Source: Ascaris suum
Taxonomy: Eukaryota; Nematoda; Chromadorea; Rhabditida; Ascarididae
Direction of reading: 5' to 3'
NCBI GenBank assembly: GCA_013433145.1
Contig: CM024181.1
Span: forward strand, 2,542,001-2,606,000
Length of the DNA: 64,000 bases
Shown here: positions 31,540 through 44,400 of the stretch, one piece after another
Layout: the number at the start of each line of letters is the position of its first letter
How positions within the stretch are numbered: the first letter of the stretch is position 1
Program-made: the position numbers and the translations under genes
Notes under the pieces: generated by a model
Told to the model about the DNA's origin: nothing
What the model saw: the letters and a program-made list of their open reading frames with translations, nothing else
Databases searched by the model: none

Positions 31540-33730
31540 GATCCTAACCTTAGATTGCATCGATCGGACTTTATCGCTGTGTTTTTTGCAATTCATAGTT
31601 AGAAATTACTAGACGGATAGGCATGTATTTACAAATGCATAGCTGTGGCATCGCAATAATTCGTTTTTCGCAAAACCTTATATGAAAATAATGCAAGACA
31701 TTTTAACTAGAAACACCCACAAATATCCTATAAAGCATAATTTTCAATCATAAACGAAGTTATAATAAATCAACATCCATATGTATCAGTTAAAAGCCAA
31801 CAAAAATATGGATATCAACAAAGGTCGAAACTAAATAATCGAGTATATCTTACATTCACAGATATAAATGGTAACAAAACGAAAAATCCAAAACGGAATG
31901 GGAGATATTTGCTAGCTACATTTAACGCAGCTAAATGTAACTGATTTTAAAAAATAAGCAAGCAATCGCTAATTAAATATGCAAACGACTGCTCATAGAT
32001 GATTATGCATATATGTATAAATTATCGTATGTATCAGGCGCATGATGGTAGCTATTAATCGATGGGCTAAAATTTGATGATTTACATATTTTAGTCGATA
32101 CAACGGTAAGTATTCAAATTTTTAATCATTATTTACGAAGTATGGGAATTGTACTTTGTTGTGGTAAAATTATGCAAAATGAGTATCGTTGGCTCCTATG
32201 TATTTAAATTCCAGGTTCGTATGGAAACTAGCTTTTTTTGCGGGAATCATAAAGCATTGATCATAGTGAAAATTGCCCATAATTACTATAGGTTTACAAT
32301 ATTATTGTAGAGTAAATCATAGCTTCTCGGTTTGGAACGGATCTATCTAGATGCAATATTGCAAATATACCAGGATATAACTGAAGTGCACACAGCTTTG
32401 TCGATGAGGTTTCGTATTATCGTACTCCTCATTTTAAAGCCCGGACTATGAGGCCTTTATAACACCTAAATCAAAAAGTATTCGGATTGTGGGATATGAA
32501 GAGAAGATGAAAGAGCTTATGGGAACTGGGAAGGGCTTATATTTGAAAAAAAAAAGAGTCGATATCCTTCGCAACATATGAAAGTCGACCTAAAATTGAA
32601 GACACAGACATTCGAGGAAATAGGAAGGTGAGAAGAAAATGAGAAAATATCATAGATAACATTGGCTTCACCCCTGTGCAAAAAAAAAATGTTCATTTGC
32701 ATATTTTAAGCTAGATTTGCTTGAAAGATAACGCTAAGTTTGTATCAAAAATGACGATTATATCAAAAAAAAAAAAAATCCGACAAGAATTTTTGAAATA
32801 CGATAAAGGGTGCGAAAATTTTAGGAAATATTTCTCTCCAGGATTTGGTTTAATAACGCAATAGAGGTGTAAATTCGGAGGATCGAAACTTATATCTTAA
32901 AGGAAATGAAATTCATCACGTGAAAGATGAATACAATTTGGAATATTGAATGATTAATGAAAAAATCGAATTTTTTTTTCTTCTTCAGAGGAATATCTGT
33001 TTAATTCTAATATGAAATTAACTGTTTCATTGAAATGAGCTATTTCCTATTGATAAATTTGTTTCACATTTATTGAACCTTACGAGACATAAAAGCCATA
33101 AAATATAACAGAGTTGGCAAGCACTCAATGATCATTAAACAACGAATATGAGCCGACATTCATTTTATATGCTTCCATTTGGAATGCAAACCTGTACTAT
33201 AAGAACGGTTGTACCTTTGTCTAAGACATCAAAGATAAATAGATAACTGTTTGGGCGTACTTCTCAGCAAACTTTGATTTGAATCATCATCAGGCACACT
33301 GTCAATACACATGCTTCTTCATTACTTTTTTTATATGATTTTATATTTTGAGTGGTGTTTACTTACCTCAGGAAATAAAGTTTTCGTCAGCTGTGCATGC
33401 TATACCTAGAACAATTCAAAAAGTTCTTCTCAAGAATAGTAAGTCATCTCAAAAACTTTTCCCTCCCACTTCAGTTTGCAGTATGACTCGGTAGGTGCTT
33501 TCCACCGGTTAATGCATTTCATAAGCTAATCGTCTTTCTCGTAGATATGTGTACATTATATACATATATACAGGAATAACGATTGGCGTTACGAACAGGT
33601 AAAATCGACTCACATCTGGGAATAGGTGTGAGAGATGAAGTTGCTGTCACAGGCAAAACATACTTGTCCATCAATTATCCAAAAATGCAAACATCCACCC
33701 AATGGATTATAAATCACTGAAATCCACGCC
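31540..33730. other. Intergenic, AT-rich, nothing recognised
   Basis: Both strands are rich in stops, the open frames are short, and no splice-bounded coding block or RNA gene is visible to me. Confidence 0.55.
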
Positions 33731-33732
33731 GT

Positions 33733-34163
33733 AATCAACAAAGCTGTGATCGGGTCCAACGACTGTTGTGGGCATAAAGCATGAAACGACGAAGGGAACT
33801 GCACGGCTTGGGAACATTGCACACACACAACGTTCTTCTTTCCTCGCAAAAAACATTATCGGGGATATATGTCCCCATGCGCATCCCGATCGCCATATCT
33901 ATGAACATATTATTAAGGAAACATCGATCATGAAAATTTGTTGAACTTTTCAATGCTAACAAAGTTGCACTGCACAATCAGTGCCTCTTCTGTGAATAAT
34001 AAGATAAACGTGCTGAAATGATATAAGGTGGCAGATGTGAGGGGTTTTAACCGAATGGCACATATAGCACTCAGACTTTATCCCCCTTCTGGCTTCGTTT
34101 ACCCTCACTCTCATCCCCCCCCCCCCAATCTCCCCTTTCTGCGCAGTCGATGACAAAGAGCAT
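33733..34163 (-). repeat. Dispersed ~430-base repeat, copy 1 (minus)
   Basis: This is the reverse complement of the sequence at 50195-50640. The inner ~300 bases are nearly identical, including the self-complementary GGGGACATATATCCCC. The outer ~100 bases, around a poly(C) tract at 34115-34126, have diverged. Frames are partly open but interrupted, and differ between the copies. I recognise no transposon family. Confidence 0.9.
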
Positions 34164-34849
34164 CTATGAAGTGCATACCGTTTAGTTGACGGTTTAGATG
34201 CATCGTAGGCACCTTGAAACTTGACACAAATATTCTAGTGCCTTCTTTGTGTGTGTAATTCAAGTGTCACTTGATTTCTCGCAGTAACCGAACGCTAGTT
34301 GAATCGATGGGTGAAGCTCAAAGGCTTGTATTCACATATAGCCAAAATAAGGCACAATTAAGTGCTAGTTTATTTTCCCACCAATTATACACAATAATTC
34401 GCTCAGTGGAGCCATGGCTTCCGGTTTCCAATTTCCTTATCATTTGTTATTTCTTTGCGAGTTTATTTAAATCTTTCAAAATTGTGCAAATCATATTTTC
34501 TTCTGGATCTAATCTGATGTCGACCAAAAATGGGTTACTTCACTCATAATTTGTGGAACCGGTTGGTTTGAGACGCTTCGTAGCTGTTCTTGGATATGCG
34601 AGTAGATGATCTGATGAACCGGGAAAATACGTTGACCGACTTTGCGTCGATTGTGGAAATGAACATCTCGCTTGATGTTAATGCCTCTGAAAATGTTTTA
34701 TCCAACCTGTTAAAATATGCAAAACTATAAACAAGGAATAGATGTATGATAAATTTGCATATAAATAAAGATTTCTGTAGTGACCGGTGACTGAAAGCTT
34801 CGAAAAACAGTGTTGAATTTTAGTGTGCTAAAAGTGGCTGAACGAATCA
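34164..34849. other. Upstream region of the E2-like gene
   Basis: No gene is supported here. An acceptor-like AATTTTAG at 34816-34823, 26 bases before the E2 start, is a possible trans-splice site. Confidence 0.4.
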
Positions 34850-37800
34850 ATGGCGTCCGATGGTGTTGCAGAGTCGCCTTTCGAGAACAGTCGTCTTAAA
34901 AGAGTATCGTTTAGTTAAACTTTATTGGTTCGGTTTATTTCGAAAAGAAAAAAAGCGATAAATGGTGCCGATTATTGCGAAATAATTCAAAATATTTCGT
35001 TCATTATTTGAATAATTATAAGTTGAATGATTAAATTATGAGTCATTGGGTGCAGTTAGTATCTGATAACGAAGATATAAAATTATAAGGGTGAAAGTGA
35101 GTATTAGGAAAGTACAAAGTAAATTGTAATAAAAAATACTGCCGGTGATCGCACATATAGAGAAATCAAAGTTGCGCTCTTTTCCTCCAAAGTTGTGATG
35201 ATTGCTTGCGATCCCACTTCTTCCACAAATATTTCCATATTTTATTTGTTCAGCAGCAGACCCTAGGGTGGCTAGAAAGCTGAAATACTAGCAAAGAGAG
35301 GAGGCTCGCAAGTGAGCATCGATCTCATTTCGAGGAGGAAACGGATCATATGATGTAGTATTATCTTCAACGATGATTTCAATAAAACTGAGCCACCTGC
35401 AATCTTGCAGTAGTGTAATATCGTAGTTATTTCTTCCTCCCTCACCTTCCCTTTCCTCTCCTCGGGTAACCCACCATACTATATATGTTTGCCACCAACG
35501 ATTTTCCCAACTTTGGCACGTAATTCGAACTTGACTGCTAGTATTAATTGGATTGTTGGTTGTTTGAGTTACACGACTGTCTAAAAACGTTAAATATATT
35601 ATAATTGTTGATATACAAATGTGTATCATCTAGAGGTATCAAAATATCAACCTGTTTATAAGTAACGATCCCGATATCGGCAAACGTTTCAGGATTTGAT
35701 TAATATTGAACGAATAAAGGAGAAGAAGTATGCATTGAACGGTGTTGATGAAGCGCATCTAAATAGGTGGAATGTTATTCTGCTACCGGTTAGTGAACGA
35801 ACCTGTATTATTACTCAATCATCGATCCATTATCGCAATGAACTAAATAGCGATCGCTTGCTTAGTTGATTTTATCACAATTTCCGGTCATCTCATAACC
35901 GACTTGATAATTGCTCATTTAGGTTGATGTATGCACATAGTACAAGAATAAATTTCCACGCAAATGCAAAACCATCTCCGATACGCTCAATACGAAGGTG
36001 ATTCGACAATGTGTTTAATTGAGATTAAGGCAACGAGGGATGTGTTCGGTCTTTTAGACGTTAAGCAATGAGTACATCGCGTGAAGGCACGCATATCAGT
36101 ACAACAATAATCTGTCAAAATGGGCACAATATGCGCCAGACGGAACATCTTGGGATAGACTTCACTTAGAGCGGTTCTCAAGTTGCATACCCGAGAGTCG
36201 CTAGCTGAATAAGCTGTGGATGGAGTCAAGTATTGAGCTGTTGTTGAAGCCAAGAGAGGTCCAGACAAATCGTTGTTGGAGCCACACCAATAACTAAGAA
36301 TCGGAGGCTATTGCTATTAACTCATCCGACATCGCTAATTTCTATTCGATGACAATCGAATGCATTTGATAAATGAGCTAATTTTGTCTTTCAGGATAAG
36401 CCACCATTCAATGTTGGTGGCTATAAAGTTGAACTCGAATTCCCAAAGGCATTTCCTTTCGAAGCACCAAAAATTAGATTCATCACGAAGGTCTATCATC
36501 CAAATGTCTCCGAAAGTGGTGAAGTGAGCTCACCGATTAGTTTTTCATCAGTGCATCTCTTATTATATCACTTCTAGGCCTCTGTAGCATATTTCCCCTA
36601 ACAGAGGTCCAAGTGCTTCTATTTTCCTCCCTTCGAATGGATAAGAGCAAGAATGAGGGTTGTTGGGAGAGGGCTGCTCTATTCAAAAGGCGTTTCCTGT
36701 TTCGTCAATCTTGTAAGCGAGTTGTTTTATATAAGAGAATTTTCTTTTCAAAAGAAGTGCTATAATCAGTGAATAACTGTTTAGCAGTTGTTATCGCTAT
36801 CTTTGAAGCAACATATATAGGGTCACCTTGAGGATTTTGAAAAAATACTGCAAATATGCAATTTAATTTGTGGCGCTTTTAGGACGGTATTATGTATAAC
36901 GCATTACGGTATAATAGTATATAAATAGCCTAACATAAGTCTGGTGGAACAGTAGGCCTATCATGATGCATTAACGATATATCAGTATCAGTGTGTAAGT
37001 TAATTATCAAGGTGTATCAAGGTGTTCACAAATGATAGAATTGAAAGTTAATTAGTGCGCATGCGGGTGGCATGTTCGCTGAGATGTGTTGGCTACGTCA
37101 TCTTCTCGTTATGGTGACCTTTCGTTGATACCTGCATGAAAGTTTAGATGAAGATCTTGCTGTTTGTTTTTCTTTTGCTCTTGTTCTCTTTTGGTTGTTT
37201 TGTCTTTTTCAGTGAGATTCCCCATCTCTGCAGCATATGATAAATAAATTACTCTTCAGGTTCAATTCCCAATGATTTCTGCACAAAACTGGAAACCAGC
37301 GATAACAGTCGATCAAGGTTAATGAAATTTTTACTGTTGGCACTTTTGTCGGAACGATAACTTAGACTCAATCCACTACTTGTTTTCTTGTACGATATAG
37401 TTAATTATGTGTTCAATCAGCAACCATCAAAAGTACTAAGGTAGATTGCCTAGTGTCAAACATACAAGTTCATTTGGTATGCTGTTACAGAGTAGATTTC
37501 CTTCTACGATCTTCAAAGATTGGGCAAAAGTTCGCCTTGTTATTAATGAATTAGCCAAATGAAGCTAAAAACCAATAGTTTCAGTTAAAGATATGTAGGT
37601 ACAATTTGGACTAGAGAAAGCAGTTAAGTTGGATTTAACTCAGAGAATATTTGCGCGGCGGAAGGCATACATACAAAGCGTTTCAAGCGACTGATATACT
37701 TCATAGAGTATTGCAGTGTTGACCGCTCTATCGGATATGTTGTGTGCACCACTTTTGGGATGTGCACTTCGCAAGGATATTGCAGATCTCTATATTAGCG

Positions 37801-37862
37801 ATCCAGCAAAATTCGAACAAAATGCTGCCGAATTTTGTAAACAACATGCTGAAAAGATTTAA
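34850..37862 (+). CDS. UBE2L3-class E2-like protein lacking the catalytic cysteine
   Basis: The five exons are 34850-34903, 35693-35788, 36395-36523, 37260-37317 and 37717-37862. All are GT-AG with matching phases, giving 160 residues against 154 for human UBE2L3. The UBC fold aligns throughout: GVDEAHLNRW (helix 1 end), PFEAPKIRFITKVYHPN with the HPN motif, ISAQNWKPAITVDQ, and a C-terminal helix with AAEFCKQHAEK. UBE2L3 enzymes accept ubiquitin on a cysteine and pass it to HECT or RING-between-RING ligases. Here the family sequence QVCLP reads EVQFP, so the catalytic Cys is Gln95, encoded directly across the exon 3/4 junction with no room for a missed exon. The Phe that contacts the ligase (Phe63 in human) is kept. 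The protein is probably a non-catalytic E2 variant that may bind an E3 or act as a scaffold or competitor. The closest active relative in C. elegans is UBC-18. Confidence 0.88.
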
Positions 37863-38616
37863 ATAAATATTTCACCTCTATATTTATGAATCTTAACTGT
37901 AATTATCCAAAATAAAATATTTGTCTTCCGTGATAAAATATTCGATGCATCAAGTTTGTGGTGATAATCTAGCTTAAATGTCCATTTTAATCGAGCCTAA
38001 ATTCTAGTCGCCATTTTATTAACCTTCTTCCAAGTTTTTTTTTTGCGAGAAACTACTTAGAGCCAACTTGATATTGAGTTCAACCTCAGATTCTACTTGT
38101 ACTTCAAATTAAGGCTTGCATGGCGAAATTGCGCTAAATAGCTTTCAACACTCTTTCAGTACGTCGTTCAATATCAGTTGGTTTCTTAATTTTATCTATA
38201 TTATTGAAATTGCAGAAATCGTTCAATGTTTCTCTATTTTCTTCCTCTAATCGCTCTCAATGAATCCGTTCAACGTCACTACTTTGCTGTCATTTTAAGG
38301 ATTAAAAATGAAATCGCTTAACTAATTGATATTCGCTTAATATTTATATAATGTTTATTTGTTTAATTGGTAAATATTACTCAATTATTATCGAATTTCA
38401 ATCATTAATTCTAATTAATTCCAGTTAGTTCATTATCGATATCTCATAGCTCAAGTGATTAGCCGTATAAAATGCGACTCGTTTTATAGTGCTAATCCTA
38501 AACTTAAAAATGCATAATATTTACAAATTATTTGCCTTATAATTCGGATTAAATGAAGCGGAAATATTTGAGAAAATATGAAGTTCAAAAACTCTTCACG
38601 AAATTACTGCATGCGA

Positions 38617-38745
<129 letters not shown>

Positions 38746-39775
38746 TTTCGCTTTTTTTTTTTGTTTCCGTGCCGTTTGTTTTTATAAATATGCGTTGTTT
38801 TATGCAAAAAAATTATAAATTGCTTTTATGAATGTGCAAAAGAACAAAGATCAATTTTGTGTCACTTCGACTGCAATATTTATCTCTGACAACATAATTG
38901 TTTTTCTTCGCGCTTAGGAATGTGGCCGAGTCGCATAAGCACACAAAGAGGTTAAGAATTGAGTAAACAAATAGGAAGAGCGTTCGGATCTTGTGGACAG
39001 GTAGGTCTGAGGGCAGATAGGAACAAAAGCATTAGTGCTCAGTTGTTGATGCCCTACCTTTCATCAAGAAGTTCCACTCCATACACGTTCGAATCACCCA
39101 TGTTGTAATGCTGTTTCGATACTGCAATCTGCAGAGTGCACTTTTCATTGCTGCGTTAAACTCCACTTTTTTGACAGTATTTTATTCTAATCTCTACTTT
39201 TTTTGCGGATATTTATGAATATTTTTTAATCACTGTTTAATGAAAATAAATAGGAAAACGCGCTGTGGACATTGGCGCAATATGTGCTTTTTGCATTAAC
39301 ACATCATATTTTATAAAATTGTTGTCTACAGAAATATAAAACACGTTGAATAAGTTCAAATCTTAACTAACTGAGACTTTCATACAAATTCGCCACGACG
39401 GATTTTTGTTTTCTTTAGTGATGCGAATGGCGTTAAATTAATGCAAAATTTTCTACGGTCTTAAGTGAATTCTAATCTTCGTTTTATGTTCATAGTGCAA
39501 TTTCACTCTGCTATGACGTCATCTTAATTCGATTCGCTGATGTAAATTTGCATAATTGTTCGGAAAAAATTAGAAAAAAAACAATCTTCATTTGCATATT
39601 CATAAATGCAGGTGCTATTCCTCTTGTGATAATTTATTAACGTGCCCGTGTTGTGCAGCTATGATCGACTCGTTTACCAGAATCTTCCGAATGTTTTCGC
39701 GTTCATTTCTAGTATATAATAAAGATTTCGTAGTGAAATTTATGGTTTCCTTTAACTGACCACACATTAATCCCA

Positions 39776-39905
39776 CACCTGAGGTAAATAAGTCAACCTG
39801 AGGCAATTTTAGTTGGATTCGTCAACCAGCTGAGGCAGTCAACCTAAGGTAAATCGACCTGAGGCAGTCAAACTCAGGTAGGTCGACCTAGGGCATCCAA
39901 CAGTC
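39776..39905. repeat. Degenerate tandem array, GTCAACCTGAGGCA-like unit
   Basis: At least five imperfect copies of a unit built on GTC(A/G)ACCTGAGG(C/T)A are visible, with variable spacing. Most copies contain CCTNAGG. Confidence 0.7.
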
Positions 39906-40630
39906 AACTCGGAGCCTCACTCATAAATTTAGAGTTATGTAGGTAACTGTTAATTTGCCGAGAGGGTGACTCCGAATTTAAGGGTCGCTTTCAAGACTAA
40001 TGCCCCCCATTCAACGCATCACGTAGTGTCGTTAACGTAACTTGAACTTCATATTCGTCTGAAGCTAATGGTGAAATACAAAAACGACAAGTTGGTATAT
40101 CAAACCTAAAGGTGCTATCTTTGACCTCAGCGGTGATCTGTGCGTTAAGTTTGGAGTTATTTCTGTCGATCACGGTGTTCGGATAGTGATCCTCCGCCCA
40201 TTATCAGGTGATCGATAAGTGCACAAGGTCAAAGATCAAATGGCAACCGCTTGTTTGCAGCAATTGTCTACTCTCGTTTAGTGCTCGGCTTCGTTTCGGG
40301 TTTCCTCGTTTCGTGAGGGCGCTTCGGTGTCAAACTTCAGCTCTGATTGCTGTAATATGTATCAAACTCCAGCTACTAGAAGGTGTGTCATGCTCTAGTT
40401 ATTACATGTAAGGTATTAGCTGCAGTAATATATGTCCAGCTGCAATAATTTATGTCAAGCTCCAGCTACTGAGGGCAGGCTTGTTAGTAGAAACTCGACG
40501 TGAGGTTCTCCTGTGTGTTCATCGTGATGGTGACTTTTCAATAGTTTTAAAAAAGCTGTATTGTACTGATAAGGCGGCAATGCAATACTGATAAGCAAAC
40601 AGCCTTTATTGCTTAAAGTGTAGCTCTTAT

Positions 40631-40687
40631 GGCGACAAGTTCAAAGCTCGCCCTCATGATCTTAGTGGCGACCTTTGAACTTGTCGT
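40631..40687. repeat. Inverted repeat, about 16-bp arms
   Basis: GGCGACAAGTTCAAAG is followed 25 bases later by CTTTGAACTTGTCGTC (one mismatch). A third related segment, TTCGAAATTGTCGCCCTC, lies just downstream. Confidence 0.75.
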
Positions 40688-41463
40688 CCTTGTGACCATA
40701 AGGGTGGCCTTCGAAATTGTCGCCCTCATGTCCAGAAATTTTCAATATTCTTTTCTTAGCCAATAAAAAGTTGATTGGCATATCGCAAAGGGCTTTTTTT
40801 GCCTGAACAACAATGAGGAATTTTATTTGAGAGGGGACTAGCTCACCTGAGGTTGTATGTGGCTTCTACGGTGATAGTTACTCTATTTTTTCTGAGTTTG
40901 CAGTAGTATGGCCAATCCATTCTATGTCTAGGGGAGTCTGTTTTAAGGCCCATTGAGCAATAAGTTATTGATCGACTTTGGCAGTTTTCTGTGGTGTTAT
41001 TTCTCCTTTTTTTCCTTTTACTCGATTATTATATGTATAATGCAACAGTATTTTCTTGTTATGATTGAAATTCGCATGCACTGAAATGACGTCATTTTTG
41101 AATGCTTTGTCTTGTTTTGTTTTTCTCTGTGTCCTCGAAAAGGAAAGTGCATGGTAATGATAAATGAAAATGCTGCATGGTTGAAGTGGGTGGATGACCG
41201 CGCAAAATATAACCCCCGAGGTCTTATTGCATTTCATGCGACCTCGAGTTATGCGTTTCCTAGAAACTATAACCGAGAAAAGGAAGTACATTAGAAAAGA
41301 TCGGGTAAGCTATACTGAAGCAGAAGTGATTTCACTTTAGAGGGGATTATTTCATTGGATGAGCTTGAGATGGAAGCCTTATTTTTGCTTTTATTGCAGT
41401 TATTAAACGTTGACGTATTTCGATCCTTTAATAGACGAGACTATATTTAAATCGTTTTATTAT

Positions 41464-41471
41464 CATTTCAG
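41464..41471 (+). promoter_or_regulatory. Probable SL trans-splice acceptor of the mARC gene
   Basis: CATTTCAG ends three bases before the ATG at 41475, with no visible upstream exon. This is the same arrangement as at the first gene. Confidence 0.55.
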
Positions 41472-41474
41472 GTG

Positions 41475-44400
41475 ATGAGTAAATCAGTGTTGGCGTTGGC
41501 GACAATAGCTGCGGGTGGCGGTGTTCTATTTTTCATCTATTGGTATAGGAAACGTCGCTTCAATTATGTGTCGGAGTTTATTGAGATCGGCACTCTATCA
41601 GAACTTACTCTCTATCCTGTTAAGTCAATGAAAGGTATCAAGGTAAGCAGACTTCATTACTCGGTATATATGGGAGTTTTCTCCCATTAAAGGTAGTTTC
41701 GTATGCGCAACTTTCTTGGATTCTATATGTAGTGGCAGCGTTAATAGCGCATTGGAAAGACTGGTCTACATTATTTTAACTAGACTACTGCATGTGCTTA
41801 TATGTGGTGTGGATACGGTAGCGTATAACATCGTTTTGGTTCGATGTTCTAAGTGATTTACAGTATTTTCGAAAATTTAGGGAACCGTAAAATCTGAAAT
41901 TGACCACCGAGGTGAAAATAGGTCGCTGGACCGTCGGCTCAGCCAGTTCATTGTTGAAGGGATCTTCATAACAGCATTACTTCGATCGACTGTTTTAGCA
42001 GGTTGGTTTGATAAGCATCTCACTCTGGATACTATTAGAGGAATATGCGGAGCAAGTTGGTGGCTTCTAATTCAAGTCGGAGCAGAACTTCGTTATTCTG
42101 TTGTTCGTCACCCTTTAACTCCTGGAAGTAGCATTGGCGAAGAGTATTTCGTCAAGTTAAACGATATAAATATACGAAAACAGGTATCAACATAAAATGT
42201 TGATAGAGAAGGTTTAGGTTAATAAGATGGAGTGTCTTCCAATTGGAGGGAAGAGTGGCGAGATTAAAGATCGTCATTTTATGGTAATGGATGCCGATAC
42301 GGGCAAATTCCTTACAGGACGACAATTTTCAAAGCTGGTCACGATAAGCGTCGCTATCGAGGTTTGTGTGCTTGGTATTGTTTGATTGTTTCTGGACTTT
42401 GTCGGCTTTACTTTCACTCTTATGTCGACAATAAATCTTTTTTTGGTGGGACCCCCAACGTCGAGAATGATCCAACAGACGCTTATGAGCCAAGCTCATA
42501 TGTGTCAATTTAGAACAAGGTTTGCATAGAGTCATTCGTTTTACGCATTTCAGGGCTATTTTATTGAGGGTCGACGTATGTCGCAATTAAAAAATTTCGC
42601 TCAGCTATGGTCATGTAATTAAAAAATAAAAGACGATGTCTCTAATGATCTTCTAATATGTTATAAAATCTTTTCATTTTATTGCGATTATGATGGACCG
42701 ATGTGTCAGCCGGTCGATCTGTTGTTCTCTTGATCAACTTCAATGAATTGATCTATTGATCAATAAATCAATCGAATCGACGAAGTGATCAGTTTCAGGA
42801 CAACATACTTACGCTGCGATCGGATGATCGAACGGTCTCAGTGAACATCAACGATGTTCTCAACCAGAACATGCAGAAACGTGCCGAGTTAGTAACTGTC
42901 ATTGCCAATGAGCTTATTCGTTTGCATCACCGATACTAAAAGTTGGAGAGGGACGGAAGTGAAAATTACTTCCCATAGTTATTCACTTCTCAGAAGTAAT
43001 CCCGTTGGTAGACAATAATTTCCTCGCAGTTTTGCTAGTGTGCTAGCCTCGAACATTGGACTAAAGGAAGTGCTGCCATACGAATTTTGGGTTCAAGTTG
43101 ATAATGTTTATTATTAAGTATCAATATTTATTTTGGTCGTCGTACAAAGGTTTATTATTTTTCAGCAGCTTGGTTGCCTACCTTCTCGCATTCTATTAAT
43201 TACTTCCTGGATATGCTAATCATAGAGTAGAAATGCCCTGAATCAGGTGGGCTTCTCTGCAAGCGGTCATTTTTGACGAAATTGGCTGAAAGTGTCTTCC
43301 AAATTGCACAGTAACAAACCATAAACCATCTCGATAAAATCGATTGCTTTTATGTCCGCCTAAATGCTTTGCATTTGGGACTTCGACCAGGTTTTGATAT
43401 TTGTGATTTAATTTGTGAAAAAAGGAAGCCTTCAGGTTGTTCCATGGCTTGAAACAAGATGGACTCGATTGTGGCGATGATGTATCAAGTTTTTTGAAAG
43501 CGGTCTTAGAAAGCGATAGCAACCTGAGGCTAATTCATTATGTAGATGGCCTTTATTCGGAGCGAGATGTCATTTCAAAAGAGGAATGGCTACTCGGCAA
43601 TGTTCCTAGACGATATGATCGTGTAGGTTTTTCTTTGTATTTATTTCTTGATGAGATACTTTTATAAATCATTTCAAAGAGCTGTGATTACTTTTAAGAA
43701 GAAAGAAGCAATATGTCCTTCACGAAACGAATCGTTTCATCTGAGATAATGAAGGTGTATATGATATAAAAGGCTGTCACCAAAGGTGATATATGGCTAC
43801 CAAGTGCTATTTCTTTTTCTTTATTTACTAATGTCAAATAGTAAACCTAAGAGGAGGTTAATTGGATTAATAAGCAAAATTAAATCAAGATTGCTTACCC
43901 GGATGAAGGACCCTATATGGCATTATGTGATAATTCGCTGGTCGAATTGAATTCGCATTTTTCGAGTCGAACCTTCGAGATGCGTCGATTCCGTCCAGTC
44001 ATACAAATTGGTGGTGCTCCAGCTTTCGACGAGGATATGTGGGCTGAATTGAAAATCGGTGACGTCATTTTCTCGTGTTTCAAACCTTGTACAAGGTTCG
44101 TACTCCGTCTTTTTCTTCTTCCTTTATTTTTTATTGATTTTATTTGTCAATCAATAAATCGGAAACCGATTTTTCATCATATATGATTGTATATGATGCT
44201 AATATAGAGTGATATTTTATTCTAAACTATAGAACAACTTTCAAAGAATCATTAAGGAGGAGATGTTTATGATATTAGTGTGCAAGAAATTATCTTTTTA
44301 TGCATTCTTGCGTTAATTTATATTGTAAATTCAGCAAAGACTAAGTTATGTTGTTGATTTAGGCTTCTGAAGGTAGTTGTGTGCTTTCGCGTTCCACTCA

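Noticed and set aside
37260..37317. Frame error or missed exon as the reason for the missing E2 cysteine
   Set aside because: Flanking exons are in phase, residues on both sides align without a gap, and the Gln codon CAA shares no base with TGT or TGC.
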